A stretch of 64,000 bases of DNA, from contig OY992840.1 in NCBI GenBank assembly GCA_963921425.1, forward strand, positions 4,776,501-4,840,500. Reading direction: 5' to 3'. Position numbers and translations under genes: made by a program. Numbering within the stretch: the first letter of the stretch is position 1; each line of letters begins with the position of its first letter. Shown piece after piece: positions 44,869 to 56,432 of this stretch. This stretch comes from Dryas octopetala. Lineage: Eukaryota > Streptophyta > Magnoliopsida > Rosales > Rosaceae. The notes under the pieces were generated by a model. That model was not told the DNA's origin and searched no databases. It saw only the letters and a list, made by a program, of their open reading frames with translations.

Positions 44869-47800
44869 TGTGTGTGAGTGAACTAGAAAGAGCTAGAGAA
44901 GGAGAGGTTGGAAACTCTAGTAAGGTTAGAAACTGAAATTTTATCTTAGAAGTTTTTTCTTTAAACTTTCCATAAACTAACCTCTTTTTGTCATCTATGG
45001 TTTTTCTTTAATGTAGGAACTCACAGCTTTTAGCCTCTATAGAACTCAAGGAGGGAATAAAGAAAGGTGAGTTTAAGGAACCCATGGAAACATGGGTGTC
45101 CTTAACAAATTTTTTTTTCTAAAACTTGTTGTTTTATAATTTTATTTACACACCTTTCTATTATAATGTAAAACTAAAAATTAGGTTGTAGATAGCCTTA
45201 TTATAGCCTTAGAAACATGTTTTGTGATTTGGAATTGAAGGAAAATAAAAAACAAAGAAATATGAAAAATCTGGAAATTTTTCCAGAAAATTCGCATGTT
45301 CGTATGGCCTCTTTTCGAGCCTTATAACTTGAGTTTTAACCGTCCGTTTTTCATGTTCTTTATATGGTTGTAAAGAGGTGATGCAGAGCTTTAAAACAAG
45401 TATAAGTTTGCTCAATTTGGTGAAGGTTTGATAGGTCAAAAGTCAAGTAAAAAATGAGATAAAAAAACTGAAAAATCTGGAAAACAGGGACTGTTTAAAG
45501 AAGATGATGAACAGTGACCGGCCAGCCACCCCACTCGCACCGCCGGCGCGTGGTGGCGCGTGCGGCTGTTTCCGGCGACCGTTTTCGCCCAATTTTACAC
45601 CCTCCTAACTCTATTTTTCGATACGAGTCCAATGGTATAAGTTTCACGTCAATCCGACACCTCTAAGTTAGAGTGTAAGTTACACTCTCCTTAAAAAGAG
45701 AGTGAAATAAATTTAAATCTAATTAAGTTATATCTAAACTATTTTTTTAAAAACTTTTTAGACCCAAACACATAGAAACGGACCAAGAAGGAACTCGAGC
45801 TCAAGAGATTAAGGTAGGGTCTCTAATTCCCCAATGATTGGACTATATTACAATTAATCCTTGTGTCATATTGTGTAATTTATTTTTTTGTGATAATTTA
45901 TCTTTATTATTTGTGATGTTATTTCTTCATTAAATGTATTAAGTGCATTATATTTGTGAATAAGCTTTTATTATTAATCTTGTGTGTGCACTGTGAAATT
46001 CCTAAGTCTGTGATACACTCAAATTGCGTAAGGTTAAATTTTTATGCATGTACTATATAATTTCTCTATACATGCATTAATGTTTATCTTTACATGCATA
46101 ATCATAAGTGCATAATGAAAGTGTGACTATGAACAAGGTTAAGAAAATGATTAATTGAGACACCAAGAAGAGAGGGAGATGAACTTGGTGGTCTCGTGAT
46201 TTATTAGAGATACCATGGAGAAAGGGAGATGTACCTGGTGATCTCATGATTTGTGGAAGAATTATTGAAGAAAAAGTGGAATTAATTATATTCAAAATAT
46301 TTGGGCTTAAGGGACGGACGGGTGTTGGCTTATACTTGGGACATTCGGGGCCACAGTGGAAGGATGCACGGTATGGGACGTGTAGGCCTGTTTGTCTTGG
46401 GTATGTGTCAACGAGAATGGTTAAGTAGTGAGTACACACATTCTCATTGCATATAATTGAAATCATTATCTGTATTTATTTTCTTTTACTGAGACATTGA
46501 TTAAATGTGATAACTGGCCATGAGGGATCAATATACCCTACTGAGCCTTAAAAGCTCACACCCTAATAAATCATGCAGGTGACGAAAATATGACCAATGA
46601 TGTGGAATACCAAAGGGAAATTTAGAGAATTTGCTGGAGTACTATGTTTTGTTTGTTTAACAATACATTGTAATATATAAGAAGATGAACATCTAGTATG
46701 GTACTCTTGGAATAGTATTTTGCTAAATAAAGTCTATCTTTCATTTTCACTTTACTTAGTCTCTTCAATTATTTTATATTATATTATTTTTATTTTCTTC
46801 TCACGTCTTAATTGTAGAAAATTTTTATTAATCTGCGATTAGGACGTAAGTCACGCTTCACTCCTAGATATTAGATTTTAATCAGGATTGGGGCGTGACA
46901 AAACTATATACTATAAATTATATAAACTATATACTATTAAATATATAAATTATAGTCTTATAGTATTATAAACTATATACTATATTATATACTATTAATT
47001 ATATAAACTATAGTCCTATAGTATTATAAACTATTTACTATCAAACTATAGTAACTACTAAGTACTAATTAGTTTATAACTTTATAACTTTATATATAAC
47101 TATATTATATACATAAACAATGTTAGGTATATATAACATTATAGAGTAATTAATAAATAATAATAGACTTAGTGTATAGAGTTTAGTGTTTAGAAATTAA
47201 AATTGTATGCTTAATTGGGTTTTAACTTTTAACTTTTAATTATAGTTTATAGGATATTAATAGAGTTTAGTGTATTTAACTTTTAAGTTTTAAGTTTAGG
47301 ATATAAGATAAAGTGTATAGACTATAGAGAATATATAATATATAAGATAAAGTGTCTAAAACTATAAGTTATAACTAAAAGTCTAAAACTATATACTAAT
47401 TAGTAATTTTATTATATAGGGTATAAGTATAACTAAAATTATATATTAAAACATTATTATATAAGTAGTTTATACTTTGTACTATATATTATACAGAGTT
47501 ATTAATTATATACTATATAAAGTTAGTAAAGTTATAAACTATATATTTATATAAACTATATGGTATTATAAACTATATACTATATAAACTATAAACTTTA
47601 AACTATATAAACTATATACTAAGCATATTAATGTAATAATAATACATATAAATATATATAACCATATACTAACCATATTAAATTATTAATGTAATAATAT
47701 TACATATAAATATATATAACTAAATTTCGGTAATTGTTTCGGATTTTTCGGTATATATTTTGGTTTTTTCGGTAATAATCGATTCGGTTACTTTCGGTCA

Positions 47801-47989
47801 TAATTTTCGATTTTCGGTAATCGGTCGGTTTACCAACTTTTTTCGATTTTTACCAAAACCAAATCAACTTTTTCGGTAATTTTTTGGTTTCGGATTTTCA
47901 ATTTTCAGCTTGTTAAAATCGATTTACCAAACCAAAAAATTTCAATTGGTAGTCGGTCGGTTCGGTGAATACCAAACCAATGGGCAGCC
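43210..47989. mobile_element. TIR (hAT-like) element with cggt-rich subterminal regions
   Basis: The left end reads GGCTGCCCATCGGTC and the right end, in reverse, GGCTGCCCATTGGTT. Both subterminal regions are rich in ttcggta/tttcggt words (43240-43370 and 47720-47970). The interior holds GA-rich sequence, a long AT-rich tataaacta-type tract (44190-44360 and 46905-47720) and an inserted solo LTR. No transposase is found. The terminal sequence resembles hAT-type MITEs, but I could not confirm an 8-bp target duplication. Confidence 0.55.
44361..46900. mobile_element. Solo LTR (2540 bp) with AAACT target duplication
   Basis: It starts TGTAATGTCC and ends GGGGCGTGACA, giving TG...CA termini with TGT/ACA inverted ends. 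It is flanked by AAACT on both sides (44356-44360 and 46901-46905), a 5-bp duplication as made by LTR-retrotransposon integrase. Removing it rejoins a continuous tataaactatata tract. It contains a GA microsatellite (about 44785-44866) and no gag-pol coding region, so it is a solo LTR. Its size and TGT...GGGGCGTGACA ends suggest a Gypsy-type parent, which is inference. Confidence 0.85.
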
Positions 47990-48440
47990 CTAATCTCCAC
48001 TCCTTACCCTTCCTCTCCCTTTCTACTGCCCATCTCTTTCTTTCTCTTCTTTTTCCTCTCACTCTTTTGAAACTTATTTCAAAAGCATTGATTTCCCACT
48101 CAGAATAAAAAAACCCAGAAAAACCCATTTACCATAATCCAAACAATCTTGAAAACAAACCAATGAAATGATGAAATACAAAGAGAGGAAAGAGAGGAGA
48201 GGGAGGAGGAGGAAGGCCACTGTTTGGGTGGGGGGATCATATTAGAACATGAACTGATCGATTTTTCCCTCCACTTGCGGATCATGTTACAAAAATTGAT
48301 GTTTGTTTGGGGTATTTTGACAGATTAGACCAACATATCACACATCAGTTAGTTCGTGGACGAATATGACACTTAAAAAATTCTTGGACCAATATGAAAC
48401 TACGCGAATAATAAGTGGACTACTGGTGCAATTAAAGGAT

Positions 48441-50092
48441 TGGATATGCATTTGAAAAATTTAAAGGATTAGTTGTTCACACATTGAAATTCTGTGAATT
48501 GTCAACGCCTGAGAGTTGGTCCATGCATTGGAGATATGGGTTTGGAGTCAAAGGATAAGGTGTTCACTGTCAAAGAGGACCTTTGGTTACTTTGTAATGT
48601 TGTCGAGCCCTAATTATACAAGCACAGTTTTTATTTTTGAGAAATCATTTATCGATTTGCCTTTTTTTGTTTTTATCGAAATCATTTATCAACCTTCTTT
48701 TTCTTTGGCCGGTAAATCATTTATCACCTCATGAAATGCAACATGTTGGGTTGGACCTTGAAAATACAAAAAAAAGTGGTTGGATTAGACTGAGTTGATA
48801 AGGATATGAAGACCTTTTTTTTTTTTTGTAAGGATATGAAGACTATATATGGGCCTATCCTAAAAGAACATTTTTGATGAAAGTTTGTCCCCAATCAAAT
48901 TCCCGTTGTCAGTCTCTTAAAAGTAAAAAGTCATTCACATTCATAGAATATAATGCTGCATTCATATAGGAGATTTGAATAACTCATCTCTGTCATTAGT
49001 CCTTAACAATGCAAATTACATTTTAGTGCTGCCAAGTCCCAACTGAAGTGTCAACCCACTCAATATTATATCATCAGCGTACTGATTAGTCTTTTCTATC
49101 ATATCAAGCTTCTTTTTTCCTTCACAATTTGCAAATTGATCAAACCATTGGAAGTGGTCCCCTTTGCATGTTTGCCAGAGCCATTTTTATAAATACTAGT
49201 ATGAAATGTCATCTAGGGATTGGAAAAAATCCTATAAAAGTACAAACCTTATTTGTTTAGTACACTAAAGTATAAAACAATAACTTAGCTATGAAATGAA
49301 CCCACCTAATCAAAATGAACTTTAAGTAATCTTATCAAATCAAATCTACCCCCTCAATAATTTCTATATAGGGTTGGAAAAGCTCCAACAAACGAGACAT
49401 AGGAGGCAGTGTTGGTTTCAAACCAGCAATGTCAAATGTTTGACTAGCATGAGGAATGCAGTATGGTAAGTGTACAAAGTGTAGGAAAACAGGGGGAACG
49501 GGTCTTGGAGAAAACAACTGAATCAGATGATCAACCTATATTGCATGAGATGCAACAATTATTAAGCACTCAGATGTTAATAACAACAACAATGACAAAC
49601 TATATTACACATCTTACTACTGTTTTTCTAAGCCTTTCTCCAAAGAAGTTGTTTCTTCTCCAATAACTACTTCTTTCTATTAAGTGTTTAGTAGTTTTCA
49701 AAGGTAAAAGGGAACAGTCCATGTGTATCTCAAACCTTACTTATTTATAATTGTAAAAGAAATAATAAAAAATATCATAATTATACAAAGAATTTATCAC
49801 CACATACACACTCCACATAAATATAAGATAATTTTTTTTCTCTCCTTCCTTTTTGAAAGCCATAATTGGTATCATAATTTCATTTTAACGAGTGCATATA
49901 AATAATGGACTACATTGAAGTTGAGGTTTTACACTAACCAAAAACTACAACAATGTAAGAAAAGGCAAAGTAGAAAATTGAATAAGGGGACTAACATGAG
50001 GATAATACTTCCCCCAAAACTATTTAGCTCGAATACTAGTTCTGCTTTAGTGGTAGATATATAGACACCATTAAGAAGGTCCAATTCATAAT
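48441..50092. other. Intergenic accessory sequence
   Basis: A segment at about 48565-48625 (ggacctttggttactttgta) is similar to 56035-56085, upstream of RRM copy 2, and may mark a duplication edge. At 49335-49517 a minus frame without clear family identity is open. No firm gene is recognised. Confidence 0.4.
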
Positions 50093-50097
50093 CAAAC

Positions 50098-51864
50098 TGT
50101 TGGGGTGCTTTAGGTGAGACTAGTTTAGGTTTGCCTTTGTTGAGCTTGGAGGTTGGTCCGAGCACCCCTTTGAGTTAGCGAGACTAGGCCTAAAGTTTTC
50201 TGAAGAGTGTAAAGTATCTAGGGAAAAATCTGTTGTGTTTCCGGGGCTTTAAGTGTTTCTCGAGGCTTGGCAAGTGAGCTTGGGGAAAATAACATTTTTC
50301 CAAAAGAATTGGGCTTGAAAAGTAAGCTTGAAGTGTAGCAATATAAGCATGCTTGACATTTCTTGATGATCTGGCTTGGAGAGGTTTATGGTTAGATAAA
50401 GGCTATGGCTGAGGTTTTGGGTGGATGGGTGGTGTTCTAAAAGGTGATGTTTATGGTCAAAATGGCTTGGAAGATGTCTATGTTGGAATGAGATGCTTGT
50501 AGTGTTGAGAGAGAGCAATGGGAGATTGGCAAGAGAATAAGTGTCGTGCCCAATTATTCTTAGGCTTTTTTCTTGATGCGTTTGGTCATGGTAGCTTCGA
50601 TTTATATAGCCTCTTGGACAAGTAAAGATCAAAGGCCTCGGGTCTTGTCCGAAAAGGGATTCTACTAAGCTAGGAAGGTGAAATAAAGGTGCAGCGAGAG
50701 CATTTAATTCTCCATGCTGCCTTTGTCCTCACATGTTTTGGATGGATGGATTTGTCTTCTCAAGTTCATCGAAATCTAGCAAAGGTCATGTATCGGGCTT
50801 GGGTTTGCTTTTTGTCTTAAACTGAAGAAGTAAAATCATTTGGCATACGAGTTTGTCGTTGTTTGACTGGCTTAGGACATATGAGATCTTAGGCGTAGAA
50901 GGTAGGGTGTGTCATCGGTTTGGACATAAGGTTCCTACCAAACCAATAAGAAATATTGAGAAAAATATCTATTACTAACCCACTTGAGGAAATCAAATAA
51001 TGGGACTCGGTCTCTGGCCCACAAGTTGCCCTAAGACCACCACCATTTGAGTACTTAGCGCGCTTTGCGAACCTCCGTGACCTTCCACACCACAGCCCAC
51101 TTGTAAGCGCCACTGACCTTTGTGACTTTGGTTCACTTGTGTTGGCTATATGATTTGGCATAAACATGTAGGTGACTTGGTCTCATGGTAGCCATGCTTG
51201 GGCATGTCTAAGGTTTGCACTTGGATGACATATGCGTGTGACTACAAATAAATAATGACCAAGGGATAGTGCTTGGGCATGAAGAGTATGAGCTTGGAAG
51301 AATATGGTTGGCATGACTCCCAAATGGTCATAGGGTGCACGACCTTAGAAAGGAGAGAAACATGATGTTTTACAAGATTAAGGCTTGAACACGTAAGACA
51401 CACTTGATCTAGCACAAGTTAGCTTGTCCAAGGCCAATCTAGTTGGGATGCACATTTTGCTTGTCCATAGCCAATTTAACCCGGGATGCCCGCTTAGCCT
51501 AGGATGTGCAAACTTGTTTGTCCAATACCAACTTGGCTCGGGATGCTCATTTAGCCCAGGATGCCCAATTTTTTTTGTCCAAGCAAATTTGGCCCGGAAT
51601 GCCCAAATTTGCTTATCCAAGACTAATTTGGTCTGGGATGTGCTTTTGGAATACTTGGTCTTAAGGTTTTCATATTTGTCCTTGTGTGTCTTAGGTGTGA
51701 TGACGTAAGCTTGTCTAAGACTTGGCATATCTCCTTTCAGCCGAGGATTTGCTTGGCATAAGCGTGGGCTTAGCATATCGCTTGCAGGCCGAGATGAGAT
51801 TTGTTGAAACAAGACGTTTAATCTCAATTTTTGCGTTGGGCTTTTGAGAATTTGGGTATCAACA
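50098..51864. mobile_element. Solo LTR (1767 bp) with CAAAC target duplication
   Basis: It starts TGTTGGGGTG and ends GGTATCAACA, so the termini are the perfect 5-bp inverted pair TGTTG...CAACA. CAAAC flanks both sides (50093-50097 and 51865-51869). No gag-pol region is present. Inside, 51420-51650 is a degenerate tandem array of a unit with the words cttgtccaa, ccaattt and gggatgc, which keeps a minus frame open (51378-51941) without making a credible protein. Confidence 0.8.
51420..51650. repeat. Degenerate tandem repeat inside solo LTR
   Basis: Five or six imperfect units contain ttgtccaaggccaat-like and cccgggatgcccgctt-like words spaced about 30-60 bp. Translation on the minus strand gives repeated H-P-G-L-N words, an effect of the repeat. 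Confidence 0.55.
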
Positions 51865-51869
51865 CAAAC

Positions 51870-54800
51870 AAAAACAATACTGTGTTGGCTTTGATTCCTT
51901 TCATGATTTCGCTTTTTGAAGCAAAAAGCCCAAAAACACAATGTCTATTGCAATATGTCATTCTAGTTGAAGTAGTGCACTTTAATACAAATTCGAAATG
52001 TTGATCCTGACTAGCCACCTGTTCTCTAAGGGTATGAGCATTGCGATAAGAATAAGGGACATTGCAGTGAGCACGAGGAGCATTGCAATGAGCATGAGTA
52101 GGAGCACTCTTTTTATAAGTTATAGGAACAAAATTAAAGTGTTTTATTTATTTTTCCCTAAAGCCTCTTTCTTAATCCTCTTTATAGGCATATTCTTTAT
52201 ACTTCTATTCACTTCATTGTATGTATTATTTACCAAATTTGGGACCACTAATATAAAAAGTTAAAGAATGATTGGAAAATATTTACCCATAGCATGACAC
52301 TAATGTCACCAAGCTATAGATTCAACACATATATAGATTTTCTATCACAATCCGTATCCCCTTGATATATATGGAATGTTCTACTGAAATCATTGATCAG
52401 CTAGACATATATAATTATCACATACATATTCTGACACATTTGGTATATTAAAAGAAATTAATTATCCAAGTTCTCAATATCAAAGCTAAAAGAACATGCA
52501 AAAAGAAAATTGTCATGAGTTTTTGAGTGACTCACCTTTACAGTCCACTGCATATTTTTCGGAGATTAGCATCACTTAATAATGGTAGCATGAGAAAAAA
52601 TAACTAACCATATAAAACATTTATTCAAATATTAATAGCTACAAACTTAAGGATAAAAAGAGAATGAAAAATAGGATAATCAGAATCACCAATATAATTT
52701 TCTTTTTCTTTATCATAATCTGCCAACGCCTCATGATTTTTGCAAAGGTTGTTTATACTCTAAACAAGCAATTTAAAATTAGTTATAAATCTAAAAAGAA
52801 CTAAGCTTAGGTAATCAAATTAACAAGGTCTTTATAATGTATATTAAATATCATACCTCATCTAAATTGATTGAAGACATAGAAACAACTTCATTTTTTG
52901 TGCCTTGAGAGTTTATTGTAGGATTAGATTCTATATATATTTTGTTGAGATGTTGTGTCATCTAGAGCTCGATTCTCATCAAGTCCAATATAATGAAAGG
53001 TATAAATCAAGTAAGTAATAATTGTTAATAAAGAGTGTATATAATTAATTAGCAAACTATGATTACAAAAGATCTAACCCCCTCATAATGATCTTTTAGA
53101 ATTGGGGACGATCTAACAAACATCTTATTGATGCCTCTAACATTCGTTGTAGCTTGTCATTTTGAATTGTCACAATTGTTTCCTTCTCTATTGTTATCAT
53201 TATTACTTTCATTAGGAGATGTGGCATTAGCTATATTGTTATACCATTTCTGATAATAGTTGCAATACAAATTGGATTCAAGGGATTTGCTTATGTGCAT
53301 GCTATTCAACGTAAGGGTGAATTCATTTATGATTTTGTTGAAGAATATTAGAACAAATATTAGTTTGGAATAGTGATTGAATTGACTAAGGTGGATTTTA
53401 ATGGAGTTGTTTGGTAACATAGAAGTCGATTTGTCTAAATCCCTTTAAGGGGTTTTCTCAATGAGTGGTTATATCGTCTTATTTCCTCACCCATATTTTA
53501 ATAAAAAAGATAATGACAAATTTATCCTTTTGTAAAATGACCTCTAAGAACTTGACTTAAAAAAAAAGAAATAAATCTTATTTCCCCACCCCTCCCTACT
53601 CACCCACCTCCTTACAATGGCTTAAACTTCATAAACTCTAAAATATTTTTTTTTTCTTATTTTCTCATATTCATTATTCCTTATACTATTTTTTAGTGAT
53701 GGACAATCAAATTGACGTTGGAGAGAATTCATCTTGTGAAAAAGTAATTAGCAAAACAATTCTTTTTGTGAGATGCTTTTTTTTTTTAGTAGGACCTCAT
53801 TTTCAATCCAATATGGGTGAGGAATGGATCAAACTTGATCTTATTTAGTGGTTGCTTAGATATGTGAGCCTGGACATGTACCAAAACTTATAAAATCAAA
53901 TAGTCTGGGACTTAGGTTTTGCATAAATAAACACGGCCTCCATGTGATTATATTATTGACGAGTAATTGCTATGTAATAATCTGCAACTTCTGCTAAATA
54001 TAATAATCCGCAACTTCTTATACATGAATAATATAATTTGTTATCATAGCAATACTTCCATTTATAATTGCTATGTCCACCATTCATGTAACTTCTTATT
54101 ATTCTGTAGTTGGATTAATTATTACCCAATCTGTAAGTGTTTCAATGGTAGTTGGATTTATCAAGAAAACCAAGCAAGTTGAGAGATTTAGTCCATAAAA
54201 TAGTCATTTGACAAAACAAAAAAAGTCAATAAAATAATCAAGACATTACTTGATTTATCGAATGTTTGATATATGTGCGTATGTGTGTATATATAATTCT
54301 TGACAAATACATGGAAGTATAATTCTATTTTATCAATAAATTGTTTTCAATGATGTCATATATAATTGGAGCAATTTTGAAAGAAATAAATTAAGAAAAA
54401 AAAAAGTTTGTGGGATAATAGTTAATTAAGGGTGGTGTGAAGAGTGTTTATTGAGTGTGTGTTTCAGTTAGTATATCAAAGAGTATTATAGGAATAATGA
54501 GGGGTGTGAAGAGTGTTTTAGGCCCCGTTTGAGATTGCGGTGGAGCACTAAAAAGCTGTTATGGATGACAATTCTCAATCACCTACATCAGTTAAGGTGT
54601 TTAGTAAAAAAATTAAAAATTGTTTTTCCCCACAATTCTCAACTTCTCACAGTAAAAACATAAAACAAGTTTCTACATGCTTTTGAAAACTATAGTGAAT
54701 CACAACAACAATTAATATTTTATTTTACTTATAATACCCTCATTGATTTTTCAAAATCACATCTCTTATCCCTATTTAAACGTCTATAATTTTTATTTAT

Positions 54801-55522
54801 TTATTTTAAATTAAAAAATATGTCTATTGTTAGTTATATTTTATATTGTGATCATTATTTATGATATTTTATTTGTACGATTAAAATTATAATATATCTA
54901 AAAAAATAATAGGGATACTTATTTAATAATTTTGTTCTTATAAAAATTAATACTAATACAAATTTGTAGCCAAAAATTTCAAAAATAAGTAAAAAAAAAA
55001 AATTTATTTTTACCAAACAAATAAGTGAAAAGCACTTTCAGCATCATGTTCATTTTAATAATTATACATAGTAACAACGCTTTTACATTAACATTTACCA
55101 AACACTTTGATACTGTTTTTTGCACTTACAACACTTTTGAAAACATTGTTTACCAAACACTAAATTGCTTTACTTTACAGCTGACTTTACGTCACAGCTA
55201 TTTTTCCTCACAGTAATACCAAACTAACTCTTAATATTTTTATCAAATTTAATAATAGGTGTAAAAATAAAGTGAGTAAAAAAATAAGACAGGAGGTGAA
55301 AATATAATGATAGGTTTTTTTTTCTTTGCAAATGAAAGGTCATTTTTTTTCCATAGTTGGATGGGCTTTTTCTTTAGTGGTTAATTGGGCTGGGGTTATG
55401 TAGTTTCATTGGGTTCTATTTATTAGGATGGGCCTATTAATTTAGTTGCAGGTTAAATGAGTGAGTTGTTGGGCCATAAGTGAAGGATCTGTGTTTTTGA
55501 GGATATGCCTGAAATTATATTA
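51870..55522. other. AT-rich intergenic region with decayed repeats
   Basis: No intact gene is seen. 52540-53420 on the minus strand has short open pieces with splice-like borders (e.g. an Asn/Ser/Glu-rich frame at 53157-53420) that may be a decayed gene of unknown kind. 54522-55230 starts ggccccgtttgagattgcgg and ends caccatable-free AT sequence with taccaaactaac, similar to a hAT-type MITE whose ends match only partly. Confidence 0.35.
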
Positions 55523-55934
55523 GATGGAGGCTATGCAAACCACCCTTTTATGCTGAGTTGACCACCCTAATAAATTTTTTTCAACTTTTTTCCTATTTTA
55601 CCCTTTATTGCAAAAACATGATAAAATCACCCAGATCTATTCGGTGGTCATCTACCGAAATATCCACCAATGTTCGGCAGATAAGTGTCGAATAAATGCA
55701 AATATTTCGGCAGATAACTGTCGAATGCCTTTTTCATTTCCATTCGGTAGTTATCCACCGAATAATCCACCAATGTTCAGCAGATAACTGTCGAATAACC
55801 ATAAATATTTCGGTAGATAACTGTCGAATGACCCAACGAACAAAATTGAATTTTTTTTGTTTTAAAGGTAAAGTTGGAAATTTGAAATAGGGTGGTCAAC
55901 TTAGCAATTTAGGGTGGTCTGAATAGCATTGGCC
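55523..55934. mobile_element. Mutator-type MITE with 9-bp target duplication
   Basis: ATTATATTA flanks both sides (55514-55522 and 55935-55943). Inside, the ends form imperfect inverted repeats: gctatgcaaaccaccctttt with gagttgaccaccctaa at the left, and in reverse gctattcagaccaccctaaa with aagttgaccaccctat at the right. The core holds a tandem pair of about 103 bp (from 55639 and 55742), each carrying inverted words of the type ttcggtggtcatctaccgaa and ttcggcagataactgtcgaa. There is no ORF of note. Confidence 0.75.
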
Positions 55935-56432
55935 ATTATATTATCCTAGTTGATTTATTTATGTACAGGGCAAAGCACTGAAGCAGTACCAACATAATTT
56001 AAATTTTGAACTGCAACTTTGAAAATGGGCTTGGAGGATCTCTGGTTACGTTGTAATGTCGTCGAACCCTTAATATTCAAGCACGAAAATTAAAAACTAT
56101 TTGAATTATAGGCTTATAGCTAGTGGCAGTTTTAATGGATAGTCAAGTTGGAAGAGCCCTAAAATTATCCACACCTAAGTTCAACTTTTCCTCACAAAAA
56201 AAAAAAAAAAAATTAATAGAGAGCTTTTATAAGCGGATAAAGAGTAATAAACAAGTGATAAAAAAAGAAAAAAGAATAAAAAATCACTAATAGAGTCCTC
56301 GGATTGAAACCCGCCTCATTAGGGTTCTGGGGGATTTGGTATTCAGGGTTAGGGTTTAGGGTTTAGGGGAACTAAAAAACACTACTTATTGAAACTTGTT
56401 TTGCTGCGCTTTGTTTTAGGTTATTGCAAGCA
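55935..56432. other. 5' flank of RRM copy 2 with interstitial telomere-like repeat
   Basis: A run agggttagggtttagggtttaggg lies at 56345-56368, about three TTTAGGG units. The acceptor (tgttttag) at about 56419 precedes the ATG of copy 2. Part of 56035-56085 matches 48565-48625. Confidence 0.6.

Larger units (their letters stand above)
42940..48440. mobile_element. Old inverted-repeat element enclosing nested insertions
   Basis: Left arm 42940-43140 and right arm 48255-48440 are diverged inverted copies. For example, cttattattcgcttaaat at the left pairs with cttattattcgcgtag read in reverse at the right, and gtcaaaatacc pairs near 43050 and 48315. Between the arms sits the TIR element 43210-47989. 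No ORF belonging to this outer element is recognised. Confidence 0.5.

Noticed and set aside
49335..49517. Possible UDP-glycosyltransferase fragment on the minus strand
   Set aside because: A few residues resemble UGT N-terminal regions, but the match is too short and I see no conserved motif.
51378..51941. 187-residue minus-strand frame
   Set aside because: Kept open by the tandem repeats inside a solo LTR, with no known domain.
52540..53420. Possible decayed multi-exon gene on the minus strand
   Set aside because: Short open pieces have plausible splice borders, but they are AT-rich without any recognised motif and contain stops.
55639..55838. CRISPR-like array
   Set aside because: Two long tandem units inside a MITE in plant nuclear DNA, with no regular short repeats and spacers.
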